Part shown: positions 20,960-33,500 of the stretch, piece by piece
Position numbering within the stretch: the first letter of the stretch is position 1
How the letters are laid out: each line of letters opens with the position of its first letter
Notes under the pieces: generated by a model
Told to the model about the DNA's origin: nothing
Databases searched by the model: none
Seen by the model: the letters and a program-made list of their open reading frames with translations, nothing else
Translations under genes and position numbers: made by a program
From: Isoetes taiwanensis
Lineage: Eukaryota; Streptophyta; Lycopodiopsida; Isoetales; Isoetaceae
DNA: 64,000 bases
Assembly (NCBI GenBank): GCA_021234155.1
Contig: JAJEKV010000143.1
Coordinates: 124,001-188,000, forward strand
Direction: 5' to 3'

Positions 20960-23028
20960 TTTTTTTTTTGAAGGACGTCATACTTTATTAATAACACTCC
21001 ATCATAATACATAATACAATGCAGAGACAGGACTAAAAAACCCAGTGGACAATCAGATCCAACTGAGCAGGGCCACCCATCTAAGCATGACAGTATAATG
21101 CAGTTCACACTATTCTCTTCTCCTACAAAGAGAAGAATAACATATAATCATATTTATAGAAAAGTTACTTTAACCAGGTCGAGCTTCCACATCCATAGAA
21201 TCATTAACAGCAACTTGATCTGCTCCCTGGTGTCTCAATGCCACTGAATCAGGGACATCCACTGTAACAATCGTAGCAGATACTGAAGGTACAGATTGAA
21301 CTAACGCAGATTGAAGAGCCGAGCTATTTTTGCGACGTGCAAGTTTCTTCAAGCGTGGAGTAGACCATCCTTCTTCCAATAATTCTTGCTTGTGAGCAAT
21401 GTCTAGAAGACGAGAGTGTTGATCCTCATTAAGAGGGTCTACTGATATAGACTGAGATGGAGATACACTCGAAGAAGGCGATGGTGCGTAAATAGCTAGA
21501 GAAGAAGGCACACGAATTGGTAATACCGGGCGATTAACGAAAAGTGAGGCGATGAGGAAGAAGATGATACAACACGACATTCGAGTGAAGTGGCTGCTAT
21601 GTGACAGGGGATAGGAGCAATTGGAGAGGTAGAGACAAAAGTACGCCTAGACCTATAGGTAGCAAAAGTGTCAATATTGGGAAACATATTAGCAAGCTCA
21701 GGTCCATTAAGCAGACGTAGTTTGTACTTGAAAAAAAGTGGGCCACTTTTGACCACTACTGACTGAGGAATAGAAACACAAGTAGGAAGCGATACACAAA
21801 TTCGAGGACCATTAACAATAGAATGGGCAAGATGCATACCCAATCCATTGGCAATAGCAATCATAAAATCAGACACTTGCAGTTCTAGTGGAAAATCCTC
21901 TAAGGCAAGCCAACAAGGCATGCGCAATGCACCAGACTTACTTGGCAAGAATCCAGGAGAATACACCTGATATAGAAGATAATGTCCCCAAAGAGGATCA
22001 ACACCACGCTCCACAAGCCCATCAACCTAACAAGTGAAGAGTCAAACATAACCAGGAAGAAATTATTATCTTTATCCAAAACTTTTAGAGATGCATAGTG
22101 AGGAAGACCCAGTCTCTGAAGGTGATGTTTTAGCCAGAATCCAACTCTCCTGAGATCCAAAAACTGTCCAGTGAAATGGCAAACAACTGCATGAGACACA
22201 AGGTTTTGAACACACTGCAAATGAGTATTATGATCAATTTCGACAACCGGTAGGCCAGCCTGTGTAAAAGCATTTGAACACTGCTGTGCCTCATAGAATA
22301 CACCCTCAGGAGGCAACTGAACATCCATACGATCATCTTGTGCTTGTAACTCATTTAGATACGAGCTCACTTCTTTCTTGTTATTCTGTACCATAATATT
22401 CAATGCAGCAGACACACGAGCAGATTGCACAGTGGATGTCAAATCACTAAATCGTGAAGAAGGCGTCCTAGCCACGAGATCGAAAAAGAACCCCAAGGAG
22501 CGAAGGAGCGCATAACCACCCCAGCCAGTAGACAAACAAGAAGCGTAAGCAATAGTAGAAGTATTTACAGTGGTTTGTACTTGAGAAGTAGACAAAGGTG
22601 CAGATTTAGAAAGAGGGGGAAAGTGCTGCAAGCTTGCACTCATATCAAGAAGAGAAGGGTCAAAAGCAAGAGAATTGAGGCGAGAATTATTGGGTAAATT
22701 AGGAAGCGGCAAAGGAGAACTCATATCATGCGCAAAAGAAGAAGCGATAACCACCTACCACTTTCTTGGGCGTAACGTGTTTCCAAGTTGGGCGAACTAG
22801 GGTTTGCCATGGTAGCCGAAATCTGTAAACTCCAAATCCGGCCCAGATAGACACAACAAAACTGTATGAACTATACACCAATGGAAAGCTCACATCTCTA
22901 GCTTTCCAACGCACTAAAGAACACCCGAATCTGACACTCGAGGCAGAAGTTATGAAGAAAACCGTGTGGAGACCCTACATGGCGGCCATCACAGCGCCCT
23001 TAGATGTGCCTTGACCCAGACAGCACCC
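20960..23028 (-). mobile_element. ORF1-only retrosequence with TSD and poly(A)
   Basis: A 2.07-kb minus-strand insertion ends in a T-run at 20960-20969, which is a poly(A) tail on its own strand. It is bounded by perfect 18-bp target duplications. Its only coding content is a DUF4283-like ORF1 protein (22724 to 21170); no endonuclease or reverse transcriptase is present. It is therefore either a non-autonomous LINE derivative or a retrocopy of a gag-like cellular gene, mobilised by a LINE enzyme in trans. The identical duplications suggest a fairly recent insertion. The 5' part (23028-22755) is a leader without a long frame. Confidence 0.82.
21170..22724 (-). pseudogene. DUF4283-like ORF1 protein, copy 2
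   Basis: An ATG at 22722-22724 opens a frame of about 235 codons (MSSPLPLPNLPN..). It covers a Pro/Ser-rich head and the DUF4283-like core (SHAVVCHFTGQFLDLRRVGF, FFLVMFDSS). A frame change near 22025 moves the protein to 22014-21496 (VDPLWGHYLLYQVYSP, LALEDFPLELQVSD). A further change near 21540 leads to the basic tail ending at 21170 (TPRLKKLARRKNS). The whole would be about 450-470 residues. Copy 1 at 14042 is open across the first break and broken elsewhere, so the parent frame was intact. No CCHC knuckle is visible. The protein probably bound RNA or DNA in a retroelement particle; this is inferred from family membership. Confidence 0.65.
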
Positions 23029-23046
23029 ATGTTACATGTAGGTCAT
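23029..23046. repeat. Target-site duplication, right copy
   Basis: Identical to 20942-20959 and adjacent to the 5' end of the minus-strand retrosequence. Confidence 0.88.
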
Positions 23047-23619
23047 CTTTCATGTACACTATGTTTTTCATGAATGAGGGCCTTCCTTTGCGATGTAACT
23101 CTCAATTTTCGTATTGAAATAACATATTATTTGGAAGATACGAATATAATTAAGCATGGACCATTTATGGTCTATAACTAGACCAATTGTATAGAGCATA
23201 TATCTCTCTCTAGCACTATCCATTTTGTCCCTATAATAATACCATGATTTCTTACATTTAATAATATAATTTTTGAAAAGTATGAGTGGAATTCCATGTG
23301 AATTCAATTGGTGAATAAGTACCCCATAAATTCCTAGTTGTTTGTGCTTAAACATTACTCTCAAATTATGCAAGCTCGTCTAACCAACCAATTTTATCCT
23401 ATAGAGAACTGTACGTATAATCTCTATTCCAAAGTTGGGATCAAAATTGATTATGATGTTGCTTCTATTAATTTTTAAACTTCCAATCCTGTGGACCAAT
23501 AATGGTCTGCAGTGGAACTGCACATAACAGTCTAACTTGACTTTTTATGGTCATAAACTTTCATATTTTTCTTTGAACTTTTTTGCATTGATGTTATAAC
23601 ATGGGACATTTTGAGAGTG
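23047..23619. other. Gene-free spacer
   Basis: Nothing recognised. The last four bases (AGTG) are duplicated on the far side of the following MITE. Confidence 0.45.
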
Positions 23620-23940
23620 GGGTAAAAGCATGTTAGGGTGTCCCTTAAAAAGTATTATTTAGTGACCAAAAAAGTACCTAAAAAGGTAGCCAGGACTGGA
23701 TACTGGGTACCTATGTAATATCACAGTAAAAGGTACGTTTTAGAACTTTTATATAAATTTCGTTCTCCGATAGCATTATCTTTATCTTAACTTTGTATAT
23801 TAACACATCCTTGACTTTTATTTTGGATTTTTGTATTAGTTTTAATAAAAAGAAAAATGAGAAAGTACCCAGTTCTGAAGTACCTAGTGTATGTACTTTT
23901 GCAGGTTCCAAAAGTGGTACACCCTAACATGCTTTTACCC
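23620..23940. mobile_element. MITE with 22-bp perfect TIRs and AGTG duplication
   Basis: The 321-bp element begins GGGTAAAAGCATGTTAGGGT and ends with its exact inverse (22 of 22). AGTG flanks both sides (23616-23619 and 23941-23944). It is non-coding and AT-rich. The superfamily is not assigned. A 4-bp duplication is unusual among common plant MITEs. Confidence 0.8.
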
Positions 23941-23944
23941 AGTG

Positions 23945-25051
23945 TGAATTTTCAAAGTCACATCTCGAGGCATAAATCTAGAATAAACATAGAAGATATA
24001 TTTGAAGTTAATGCTGTAAAGATAAATCCAAATCTTAAGGTTATGCTCAACAAATATTTTCAATTACTCAAGTAAATTAAAAGCTATTCATGTTGAGGGT
24101 AATCCTGGCAAAACCCTCAACTAGAATGGTTTAGGACCTCCAGGTTGCTTCAGGCAACCACTCTAAACCTAAATCTTGCAAAAAACTTTTCACCACAAGC
24201 CTGTTAGTACAGCTTTTCCCATTTCAAGAAAAACCCCGGTTTCCTCTTTTTCAATACCAAGCACAAATAACGGTGAATTTTACTTGGGAAAAGTATGAGT
24301 GTGATCCCAACACTTGATATTAAAAGAGTGCAAAATCCTTTTTTGAAGTCGGGGCAGTTCTAGATACTTGAAAAATCTATGCCCCACCTAGTCAAAAATT
24401 GGTCAATACTCTCAGAGAGCGAAATTCTCAAATGTTTTTGTGAGATATTATTTTTGATCCGGGACAACTGGGGACGATCTAATTGTTCTTGTAGGTAAAG
24501 TGCAACACCTTTTTGGGGTTTACTTTGAATCTTTGAATGAACAGAGAGTAATTTACCACCGACAGACCAGATTTTTGATGACGTAGATATTTATGTATAT
24601 GTTTTTTGTTTTTCCCGAGACGTAATAGAAGAGAATTAATTGAGGTTTTGATAATAACATATGGACTGAACCTTTGCTAGAGAGTTTTGTAGCGAAAAGA
24701 TAGGTTCTTTTTTATTTCTTATCGATAGCTAGGACTTAGCTTTGACAAATATTTATATGTTTTATGTTTTGCAAGATGACTATTCTTATGAAGCCTAAGT
24801 AGGATCTTTCTAATATGCAAGAGAAAAAAACTAGAACAATATTTAGCGGATATGCATAACTTTCTTTGAAAAGGAAGTTGAGAAAAGGAAATTTTACCAA
24901 AGTCGGATTTTCATTCACTTAACAAATCATACAGGGAGTTCCACATAACTTCAAATAACTCACAATTCAGAGTCAATAATACTTCCTGATCGGACGAGAA
25001 TAATTGGTCACTTTTATTGCTCAATCAAGTAAATTGATGCGACAAGGAAGG
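23945..25051. other. Gene-free spacer
   Basis: No gene recognised. It is AT-rich with scattered short frames. Confidence 0.45.
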
Positions 25052-25531
25052 TCAATTCACAAGCGAAGATCGTATTGACATGTATTTCGCATCCACAATC
25101 TCCCAAATGCGAAAAGCCCTTGAAATTTCCTGGGTGGGTTGCCCCTTTTGAAAATGCTTGGTTACGTTCCAATTCTTGCAAGATCCAAATGCAGTTATCC
25201 GCCATTTAGCAATGTGTTTGGAGTTCTTGGGATCACTCAAGTTAAATCGGGAGGGTACGATCATGATTAGGTAGTTCCCAGCTACTAAAAATCCGTTTCT
25301 TGGCCTGCAAATCTTAGGGTTCTTGTTTTTCTTGTGAAGAAATATCCCACAGGCCGGAATGGAAAAAGAAGCCAAGGTATAAATATAGATCCATTGACCG
25401 TCTTTCCGATTCGTGGTCTCCTCCCACGCCAAGCTCGGCTCGTGTTTCGACTTGGCATGCCAGGGGGGACGCCACTTGGCAGAGGATGAGAGGGTAGATA
25501 AATGGGGGTAGATGTAGGTAGGTTTTATCAT
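25052..25531 (-). CDS. Uncharacterised 159-codon open frame
   Basis: This minus-strand frame opens with a true ATG at 25529-25531 and runs 159 codons. The predicted product is basic and rich in Lys, Trp and Pro, with no signal peptide, membrane segment or motif that I recognise. No TATA box or splice evidence decides for or against it. It may be chance, since AT-balanced plant DNA can carry such frames. It is listed only because it is among the longest ATG-started frames outside transposons. Confidence 0.15.
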   Translation of the reverse strand: MIKPTYIYPHLSTLSSSAKWRPPWHAKSKHEPSLAWEETTNRKDGQWIYIYTLASFSIPACGIFLHKKNKNPKICRPRNGFLVAGNYLIMIVPSRFNLSDPKNSKHIAKWRITAFGSCKNWNVTKHFQKGQPTQEISRAFRIWEIVDAKYMSIRSSLVN

Positions 25532-25748
25532 TTTTTTTCAAAAGGCCACGCGCTAAGAAGGCCATTTAGAAGGTCGATATAACCTCTTTTTTCAAAAATG
25601 TTTGTGCCAGGTGGCATGTTTTCATGTGGGCTACCAGATAGTATCATCAAATTTTCAAATGGAATATTTTGATTTTTTTGGAAAAAAGAAATGACTAAGC
25701 ATGGGGCTTGGTGAGGTGGCAAAAATGGTGAAGATGTGGCACTTAAGG

Positions 25749-26099
25749 GTTGGTAACCATCTTTTCCCTAGTCAAAAATGATGATTTTGGTGAAGTGGCA
25801 TGAAGTATGGATGATATGGGTGACACGTGTGATATGAATGGTGAAGTGGAATTATGAATGATGAAGTGGATGTTTGTATCTTTTGCAATTTCTTTTGACA
25901 TGAAATGCTACTAGGGAGCTCATTTCTTGCATAGTTGGACATGTCTTGTTTTTGTCCTTCTTTTGTAAGACCTAGTAAGTATAACTCTAGGTACTTTTGA
26001 AATGAATTCATGAGGCTCCCTAATGCTTGACTTTGGTGAGTGGGTGGATGGAGCATGGAGTGTGTGTTTCATTTGACTAGGGAAAAAAATGTTACCAAC
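25749..26099. mobile_element. MITE with about 30-bp imperfect TIRs
   Basis: The left end GTTGGTAACCATCTTTTCCC and the right end (its inverse, with AAAAAAATGTTACCAAC) pair over about 30 bp, including TTTCCCTAGTCAAA. The element is 351 bp and non-coding. It contains repeated GGTGAAGTGG/GATGAAGTGG words. No clear target duplication was found. Confidence 0.65.
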
Positions 26100-26838
26100 A
26101 CCATAGTATGTAATGAGAGGAGGTGGAAATGTGGAAAAAAAGAAGGCTAGACATGGAATGGAGAGAACGACTCAAGATATAGAATGAAAAAGAATGGCTA
26201 GGCAATTCTTTAAGAACTTTAGAATATCAACTTCAATGCTCAAATCAGAAATGTCATACCAAGTTGTGATCTTGCAAATCTTCAATAGGGCTTCAAATTT
26301 AGTAACTTGCCTTGTGACCTTCCATTTAGCCAAAATACTCCTTTGATGTTTTCTCAAGTGAATGTCCTTCTTTGGTTCTTCAAGTCCTTGTGTCTTTTGT
26401 AGCTTTTTGAAAGATCTTCAAAGTTGCAACTTCAAATACTCCTTATGTGCTTATTGAACCATGTATTTGGAAATGCTAATGATTCTTCCATGCTGCCATG
26501 AGTGGCAGCAATTCATATCCCAAAATTCAACTTGAGATCGATTAAATAAGGAAGTTATTTATTTTAAATGGACCTATGACCAGTAATGGGCTCAGGTACA
26601 AAAACCTTTCTTGATTTCTTGTGACCATGTCTTTCGTGTTTTTTAAGAGCTTGTTTTTGCATTGGTTTCATATCATTTTGGGCTTTCATATTATGATTTT
26701 TGGAGGACATCATTGAGTAATTTTTGCTCTATATGCGGAAATATTAATCATTATTACAAGTTCCCTAAAATTGAGATAAAAAATGAAAGCTGAAGGCCAG
26801 CCAATATTTTTATGGAATGGAGGAACTTGTCAATAGAT
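26100..26838. other. Gene-free spacer
   Basis: No gene or repeat recognised. Confidence 0.4.
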
Positions 26839-27434
26839 GGTGTTTTCCTTCGTTTCACTGAATAGAAGGAAAACAAAGTTCTAGAACTACGGAGGTAGTT
26901 AGCAATTAGTTATTTTGTGATTTTTTCTCTCTAGCCCCCTATTGATTCTTTCTCATCAGCTCTCATTGCATCTCCCTGTAGTTTCTCCTTTGTTAGCACG
27001 CCCCCCCCCAAATTTGAAATTATTTGTAAACTCTCACTTGTTGAGGTCCCCGCTCCCCAATTTTGAACCTTATTTGTAACTAACATCTTGTTGAGGCCCT
27101 CGTGCCTAGTTGGAGGCCCGCGTGCCTGGTTAAACCATTGGTTTTTTGTCCACTTTTTATGTAGAGAAGCAGTTGGTGAGCATAATTTTTCGGTACTTTG
27201 CCATTTCGGACAAAGGTGCACAAGACGAAGAACAATAGGGAAGGCGATTCACATGAGTTCATCTCTTGCTACTTCTTTGCTATATTGTATTCACCCAACA
27301 AGGCTAGTCAGCATGAGAGTATAGATTGTATTATGATTTGACTCTAGCATAGGTTAGTGATCCCAATTGTCAGGGTTTTTCCTCGAAAACCCGAAAGGGC
27401 GAGGTCTTTTAATCCCGGCCATAATGGTTTCACT
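26839..27434 (-). repeat. Dispersed repeat, copy 2 (inverse of 19210-19846)
   Basis: Reverse-complement homologue of 19210-19846. It begins with the hairpin GTTTTCCTTC..GAAGGAAAAC and ends GGCCATAATGG. It contains a run of ten C at 27000-27009 and two GGC(C/A)CG.GTGCCT units. Confidence 0.7.
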
Positions 27435-28892
27435 AACTTGTTATCTATATGTATATGTTTTGGTAATAAGGAGATGCCGAAACATTCTTTAGCATTCTTG
27501 TCTGCATCTATCCGTAGTAGTTCTAGAAGTTATATATCAAATATTAGCTCAAAATGCATTTCCTTGTAAAAGTAGTTGTATTTAAACTACAACTGCCTTA
27601 TGGGAATCATAATTGATTCTGAGGAGGCAGAAAGCAGTTTTGACCCTGTCATGTTTGAATAGCCCTATCTTTCTTCACAGACTTCGGATTGACATGTGGT
27701 TTTTTGTGTCTTTTTCTCTATCTTGTGTAGAAAAATATCATGGTAATCACAAAATGTGAAAAAATCTTTTTGTCAGAACAGTTTGACTTTATTTTAAACA
27801 TGAACCTTTTGGTACTTGATCCCCCTGAGTTTGTTAGAGCATAACTTACAAGAATGGAGGTATATATATTTTTAGATATTTTTCTAGTAGAGCATGACTG
27901 CCATATATGAACTCCTAGGAAGGGTTCGAATAGATTTTGTGATGTTGATTTTATACGAATTTTAAAGTGAACACTGCAAATGGACCATTTTTGGTCCATC
28001 ATGGGACAACTCTAGTGTTAACACCAACATTGACCAAACAGTAAGTGACACTGGTTTACGCCTCCAAGAAGCCCCATACTAACCAAATGACCATCTTTGA
28101 AGAGGTTCAACATCTACAACAAAAATCCCCAATACACTGTGGCACCCCAAATTATGCACCTATCCAAAAGCCAATCTTGACATTTGAGAGTGATATTTAG
28201 CACTCAAATTGGGCAGGAAAGTGACCCTGGCACTCAAAATTGGGAGTCTGCCCAATTTGAGAGCCTATCATAATACAAAAAAAATCCATAGTCTCACCTC
28301 AAATTGGGGCAATGCCATGTCTGCGAAGTCGTCTCCTTTAGCACTGGATATACAAGTCTGGTTGATGAAAGTAGGGGCCAAATTGAGCATTGGCTTCCTA
28401 ATTGTAATCCTCTGTGCTTTATTCCATATGTCTGCCAATTTTTCTTGGACATTTGACCCTTGGCATGGCAGGAACATTCATAGGTGTCCAGTGTGCATGT
28501 GAGTTCTGCGTGAGCATGGGGGAAATTGGGCGTGTGACCAATTTGGCCCCATATTGAGATCTTATTAAACTTGCACTCTCGGACAATCTTGAATGTAGAA
28601 AGTTGGGTGGCCACCCAATTTGGCCCCCTCTTAATACCCTCTTTTATGCATAACTTGTGGGGAAAATTGGGCGAGTGCCCAATATAACCCCTTTTACTTG
28701 TCTTTGATTGCTTGTTTTTATCATTTGTTCTTTTTTTTTCCCCCCCACTGACCATCCACATCAATTGCAGGATTGGGTTGATGTAGCAAAGCAAATGGTA
28801 AAAGAAAGAATAGACTAGAATAGAATAGTTTTTTTAATGTGACGTTCCACATATTTATACGCATATTTAAGTATAAATACATGACACGTCAC
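27435..28892. other. Gene-free spacer with CCCAATTT words
   Basis: No gene is supported. Between 28200 and 28690 the words GCCCAATTT(G) and AAATTGGG(C) recur at least ten times in both orientations, suggesting a decayed repeat. C and T homopolymers occur near 28730-28745. Confidence 0.4.
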
Positions 28893-28925
28893 TATGAATA
28901 ATTAATGGCACATTAATTATTCATA
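28893..28925. repeat. Perfect 15-bp-arm palindrome
   Basis: TATGAATAATTAATG and its exact inverse are separated by GCA. The composition is AT-rich. It could be a cruciform or a protein site, or simply chance. Confidence 0.6.
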
Positions 28926-29972
28926 AGCTAAGGTTAGCTATGTTAATAATTAAATTATAAAGGTGGAAACCTAACCCAAAACCCTAATTCGAATTTAGGG
29001 CTTATTCTAATATTAAAAAGGGCTAAAATACCAAATTAGTTAATTAATGACATGCCATCTGGCCCAAATCGATTGGGCAAGGCAGGGTTTCCATTTTGGA
29101 TACCCAAATTAGGGCTTTTGTGCCCCAATTCGTATTAGGAGCAATTGGAGATGGAGGAGGAGAAGCAGCCGCCAGGCGCCCTTCAGTTAGTCGAGACAGA
29201 GCGGCCCAAGAGCGATTTGACGATTAGTCAGTAGGTTACCTTGTTAATTTATAGCATAGCGCCTCTCTGGGGTGTGTTCTCTCTCTGTTTTCTCTGTGGT
29301 TTACCTGTTAGGCTAACCCTTGATTGATATGGTGAGTATTCTCATCTCTAGTCTCTATATGTGCTTTGGTTGATGGTTTAGTAGTTCTTTGCTTAGTTAG
29401 CACTCCGGAGATGGGGGATTACGGGGGGTAGAGACCTCTGAGCCCATGTATCGTAAGGCACCCTTTGAACGTTCTGCTATGTCCAAGTGCATCTAAATTT
29501 TGTGCTTATGGTGAGCAAGAACATGTTCATCTGCAGACCGACAAACTAATTTTTAGAGAGATATGGCACAGAGAGTGAAGCTGTATCAGAGTTGACTGCA
29601 CCATTGTATTTCTTTGTACCGTTTGCTTCCTGGAGCTAGGAGCTGAAAGGAGGGGATATTTTGTGAAGAAAATAGCTAGAAGGAATCAAAGGGCCATTGC
29701 TGAAGTAGTTTTCAGGTGGATGGTTTGCCTTTTACACCAAGGGATCTTAAATTGCTTAGATAGTTCTTGTTGTTGAAGAACAGAATCAGAATTTAATGAT
29801 TTGAATTAAGAGTATTAAAGGAATCTGGTGACCTTGAATGTGATAATGTGAGATTGAATGTCTTTTGCCACGTTAGGAAGTAAGAACTAAGCTAAAATTA
29901 TTGTAAGAAGCTCGTAAATAGTCTTTGAAATTGTAGAATAGTCTTTGGAATTGTAGATAGTAGGGCAGATCT
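28926..29972. other. Leader-like spacer, no gene confirmed
   Basis: A 27-codon ATG frame at 29151-29234 (MEEEKQPPGALQL..) lies in GC-richer sequence. It is followed by potential splice donors, for example ATG/GTGAGT near 29330, so this resembles the 5' end of a plant transcription unit. A TTTTCAGGTGGATGGTTTGCCTT stretch near 29710 resembles 44120. No downstream exon can be recognised. Confidence 0.25.
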
Positions 29973-30569
29973 CATTAGGGCGGATTTGGGGTCTCAAAAT
30001 GGCCCTTAACTTTAATTTCTAATATCCACGTCATAGTACCTTCAAGCCAATGAAAGAGAGGAATTCAAAATGAAAATCAGTATTACGTGGCACTTTTGCA
30101 ATAAATAGTACTGTAATAATTGCACTTTTTAACTCAAATGGATCGTTTTTTTGCTATAACTTGTGATTGTGATGTCCAAATTGCACGCCGTTTGTTGCGT
30201 TGGATAGCCCATGGCGAGCTCTTTCCAATGAGTATAGCTTTGATATGCTTTTGATAAAAGGAAGGACTAAAAAATGCAAAAAACCAGGTTTTTTCTCGTG
30301 TTTTTAACTTTTGGTCATCTAAATTAGATTAAAATATATTCAACCCATATACTGTTAGATAGATCTTTTGATTCCGCATCCAATGAAACAAAAATTTTGC
30401 GATGTGAAGCTATGAATCAAAAGTTATGGCCCAAAAACTAATTGATGAAGTTACTTTTTGAGTATTTATTGCGATTAAAGAGGAGGAAAGTACAATTAAT
30501 AAGCAAGAGAAAATATGACATGGAATTTTTCTTTCGAGGCCATTTTGAGACCCCAAATCCGCCCTAATG
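29973..30569. mobile_element. MITE with 32-bp perfect TIRs
   Basis: CATTAGGGCGGATTTGGGGT continuing to ATGGCC at 29973-30004 is exactly inverted at 30538-30569. The 597-bp element is non-coding. The interior is also partly self-complementary (CAATAAATA.T against A.TATTTATTG). The flanks give no clean duplication, so the superfamily (hAT- or Harbinger-like) is open. Confidence 0.78.
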
Positions 30570-33500
30570 TGTAGGGAGTAAACGGGATCCTGGCAACAAC
30601 AATATAGAGATTGTTTTGCTTTGGAGAAGCCAGAACTCAATTAGAACCTTGGAGATCGTGTAGCTGATAGGGCCTGCATGGAGGTTCTAGCAAGGGCATA
30701 AAAGGTACCATCAGCTCCATGAGGTAAGATCCTACTTTAGAAGATAGATAGAAAATGGATATGTACCTTTGGTGATTAGATCGAAGTTAAGATGTTAAAC
30801 TAAACTATGATATAGAATTGAACTGCTAAGAAATAACCATCGAGCTAAGACGAGACAGATTAGTATCCTAGTTGGATAGTAAAAGGATGCATGCCATAAC
30901 GACCTAAAGAAGCTTATGGGGGCTTCTGGCAGTGTTGTTGGTCAAATAAAATGCTAAGTTATGCAATTAATTTATTAGTAAGAAAAACAAGCTAACATAC
31001 TGGGCATATGAGTACTCTGTAAAATGTTCACTCCTTATGGAGGGAACGACTCTGGAGAAGCATGCTACTGGAAGCATGTAGTTGCTAGGTGGTCCTTGTA
31101 CCTTATATTGATGTAAATTGTAGGGATATCATGATTGCTTGGGAATACGATATTATGCCATGCTAGAATAAGCTTTTTCTATGGGGAAGAAAATGCTAGA
31201 CCTTCTATGTGTTCTATAATGTATTTAGACATGCTACATGCTTGGATATCATGGTCATGTGTCAAGGCTGCATTATATTAGCATGTACTTGTTGGATATT
31301 TGACATCACACTGTGGTAGAACATGAATTTGACATGTTTTCTATGATATCATTGAAAGTGTTAGCATTATTCCTGGTAAATGCATAGGAAATGCATGTGA
31401 ATTATGACTCTTGATTCTTGGATCATACGATGATAAATATAGTTTAAACTATGACATGTGGGACATGTGCTAAGTTCTTGGCTGATACATGATTGCATAA
31501 TCTTTGGGCCCGGAGTCCATTTGCCATGGCTTGGACTCGCAGTTGTTTCTTGTTCTTGACATCAGGCATTGTCACCACAGGGAGGGTGCTTCGTCGTGCT
31601 ACATGGCTTGAAGTGGTCCCCTAGCGCTGGACGCAAGCTAGGAGGGTGTATACACATGTTGCTTACCCTGCCCCTATTTGCTGCAGGGCCTGATCAGCAC
31701 GTGTGGCCTTCATAGAACTTTAGTAGGCATTGCATGCTTATGGATATCTCATGGTTATTTTATGGTTTCTCATGGTCTCGTGGTTATCTCTTAGTTATTG
31801 AAAGATTATGACATGTGCATTTACAATTTATTTGGATGGTTTGATGATGTTTTGGTTCTTATTATCATCGTTCGTTTATATGCTAATACTGCATGGCTTG
31901 TTTCTAGCATAGAGGGATTTTTAGGTGAGGCATCCAAGTCTGAGAATTATTCTTGTGATTGGTACATCGTACATGTTTCTTGTTGATTATGCCATCATTT
32001 TCTAAATGCCTTAAACCTCCACCTAGTCTTTAAGACTCACCCCATTAGAAAGCGGCAAGTTATGAACATGGGAAATTTGAAGAATGGTATCTACTAAACA
32101 AAATCCTATGCAGATACAATATGGGCATCCGTCAAAATTTGGCGAACAAATTTTGTTCTTCTCCAAAATTAAAAGAAAACTTGGGCGCCAAGCAAAATTT
32201 GATGTTATTGTGACTTATAAAAGAAGCCCTGCTAATGCTCTTGAGCTTTCAAGTTCTCTCTAGTGATGAATGAGTGGGCGGATGAAAAATAGAAAGTTTT
32301 GTGAAGGTTTGAGAAAAAAAGCATTGTGATGTAAATTGTTTCTTTCTGTTGGTTGGTTGATGAGGTGCATATTGTGCAAGGGAATGCTCGGCTGGTGGCT
32401 TGTCCTTAATAAAACAAGGCGGATAGCTGGTGCGATGGTGTTGGCATGGCTTAGCGCGTTGGCTAAGTTGGGCTGGTTATTGATGGAACTAAATGGCTAG
32501 TAGCTTCGCTCGGGTGGTTTAAAGCTTTTTGAGCTGCCTGACTGGGTGGCGGGGTTAATTTTTACTAGTTGGTGGTTTTGCTTCCCAACCGTGTTCCTTA
32601 GTTGCCCTCTCGCCTTGGCCATGTAGTTGTTCGCAGAGTTAGAGGAGACATGGTGAACTTCGAAACGATTTCGGGCAAGGTGGAGAGTTCGTATCGGGTG
32701 GTATTGGTCCTTGGTGATCATTTGGTTCGACGAGGAGGCCTTGGCGTTTGACTAAGACTTTTAGCCGAAATGTTTGAATTAACCATAGTAGACGATCATA
32801 TTTTGCAGCAAGAATTGCATACTGTGCAAAAGGCACCACTAGCGTCAACTACTAGAGCTGGTGACAAAGATTGCTTCATCTTTTCTGCTTTATCGAAGTA
32901 AAAATCCAAAGGAACCTTGATAACATAAAAAATCTAACATCACAAGTCGGGCCCTGATAGATGAATGCAGAGGAAGATGTGCGACATGACAAATTCGGTA
33001 GGCTTTGGCGTTAGGGAATTTTTTCTTTCCTTGCCCTAAAGCAGATGGATCGATGTTTGTATGGGATTTAACAAATACATACAAAATATAGGGGACACAT
33101 GTAAAAAATAGTGAAAAAGGAAGAAAAGTATAGTGCACAATCTAGACGTACTAATTAATAGACCTCGAGAAATATGGCCTTGCAAAACTATATTAAAAAA
33201 TCATAAGAAACCCTTTGTTATTATGCTAGATTCTAGATAGATAATGTCCACATAAACAACGGCCATGGGACAGACAAAGCATGGGAAAAAGCCCAAAAAT
33301 GAAAAATAGGATCAAATAAAATCAATAAATCTAAAATTGTGCCAGATTATCTAAACATAACCAATCCAAGGGTAAAAGACCGACCTATTGTCTACATGTT
33401 GTAGACTGTCCATTACTTTTGCAGACGTGCCTTCTGCACTTTACAAAGCTCCATGTAGCCCCATCCTAGTAGCAGAGTCAACTTCACCAACATGCACATG

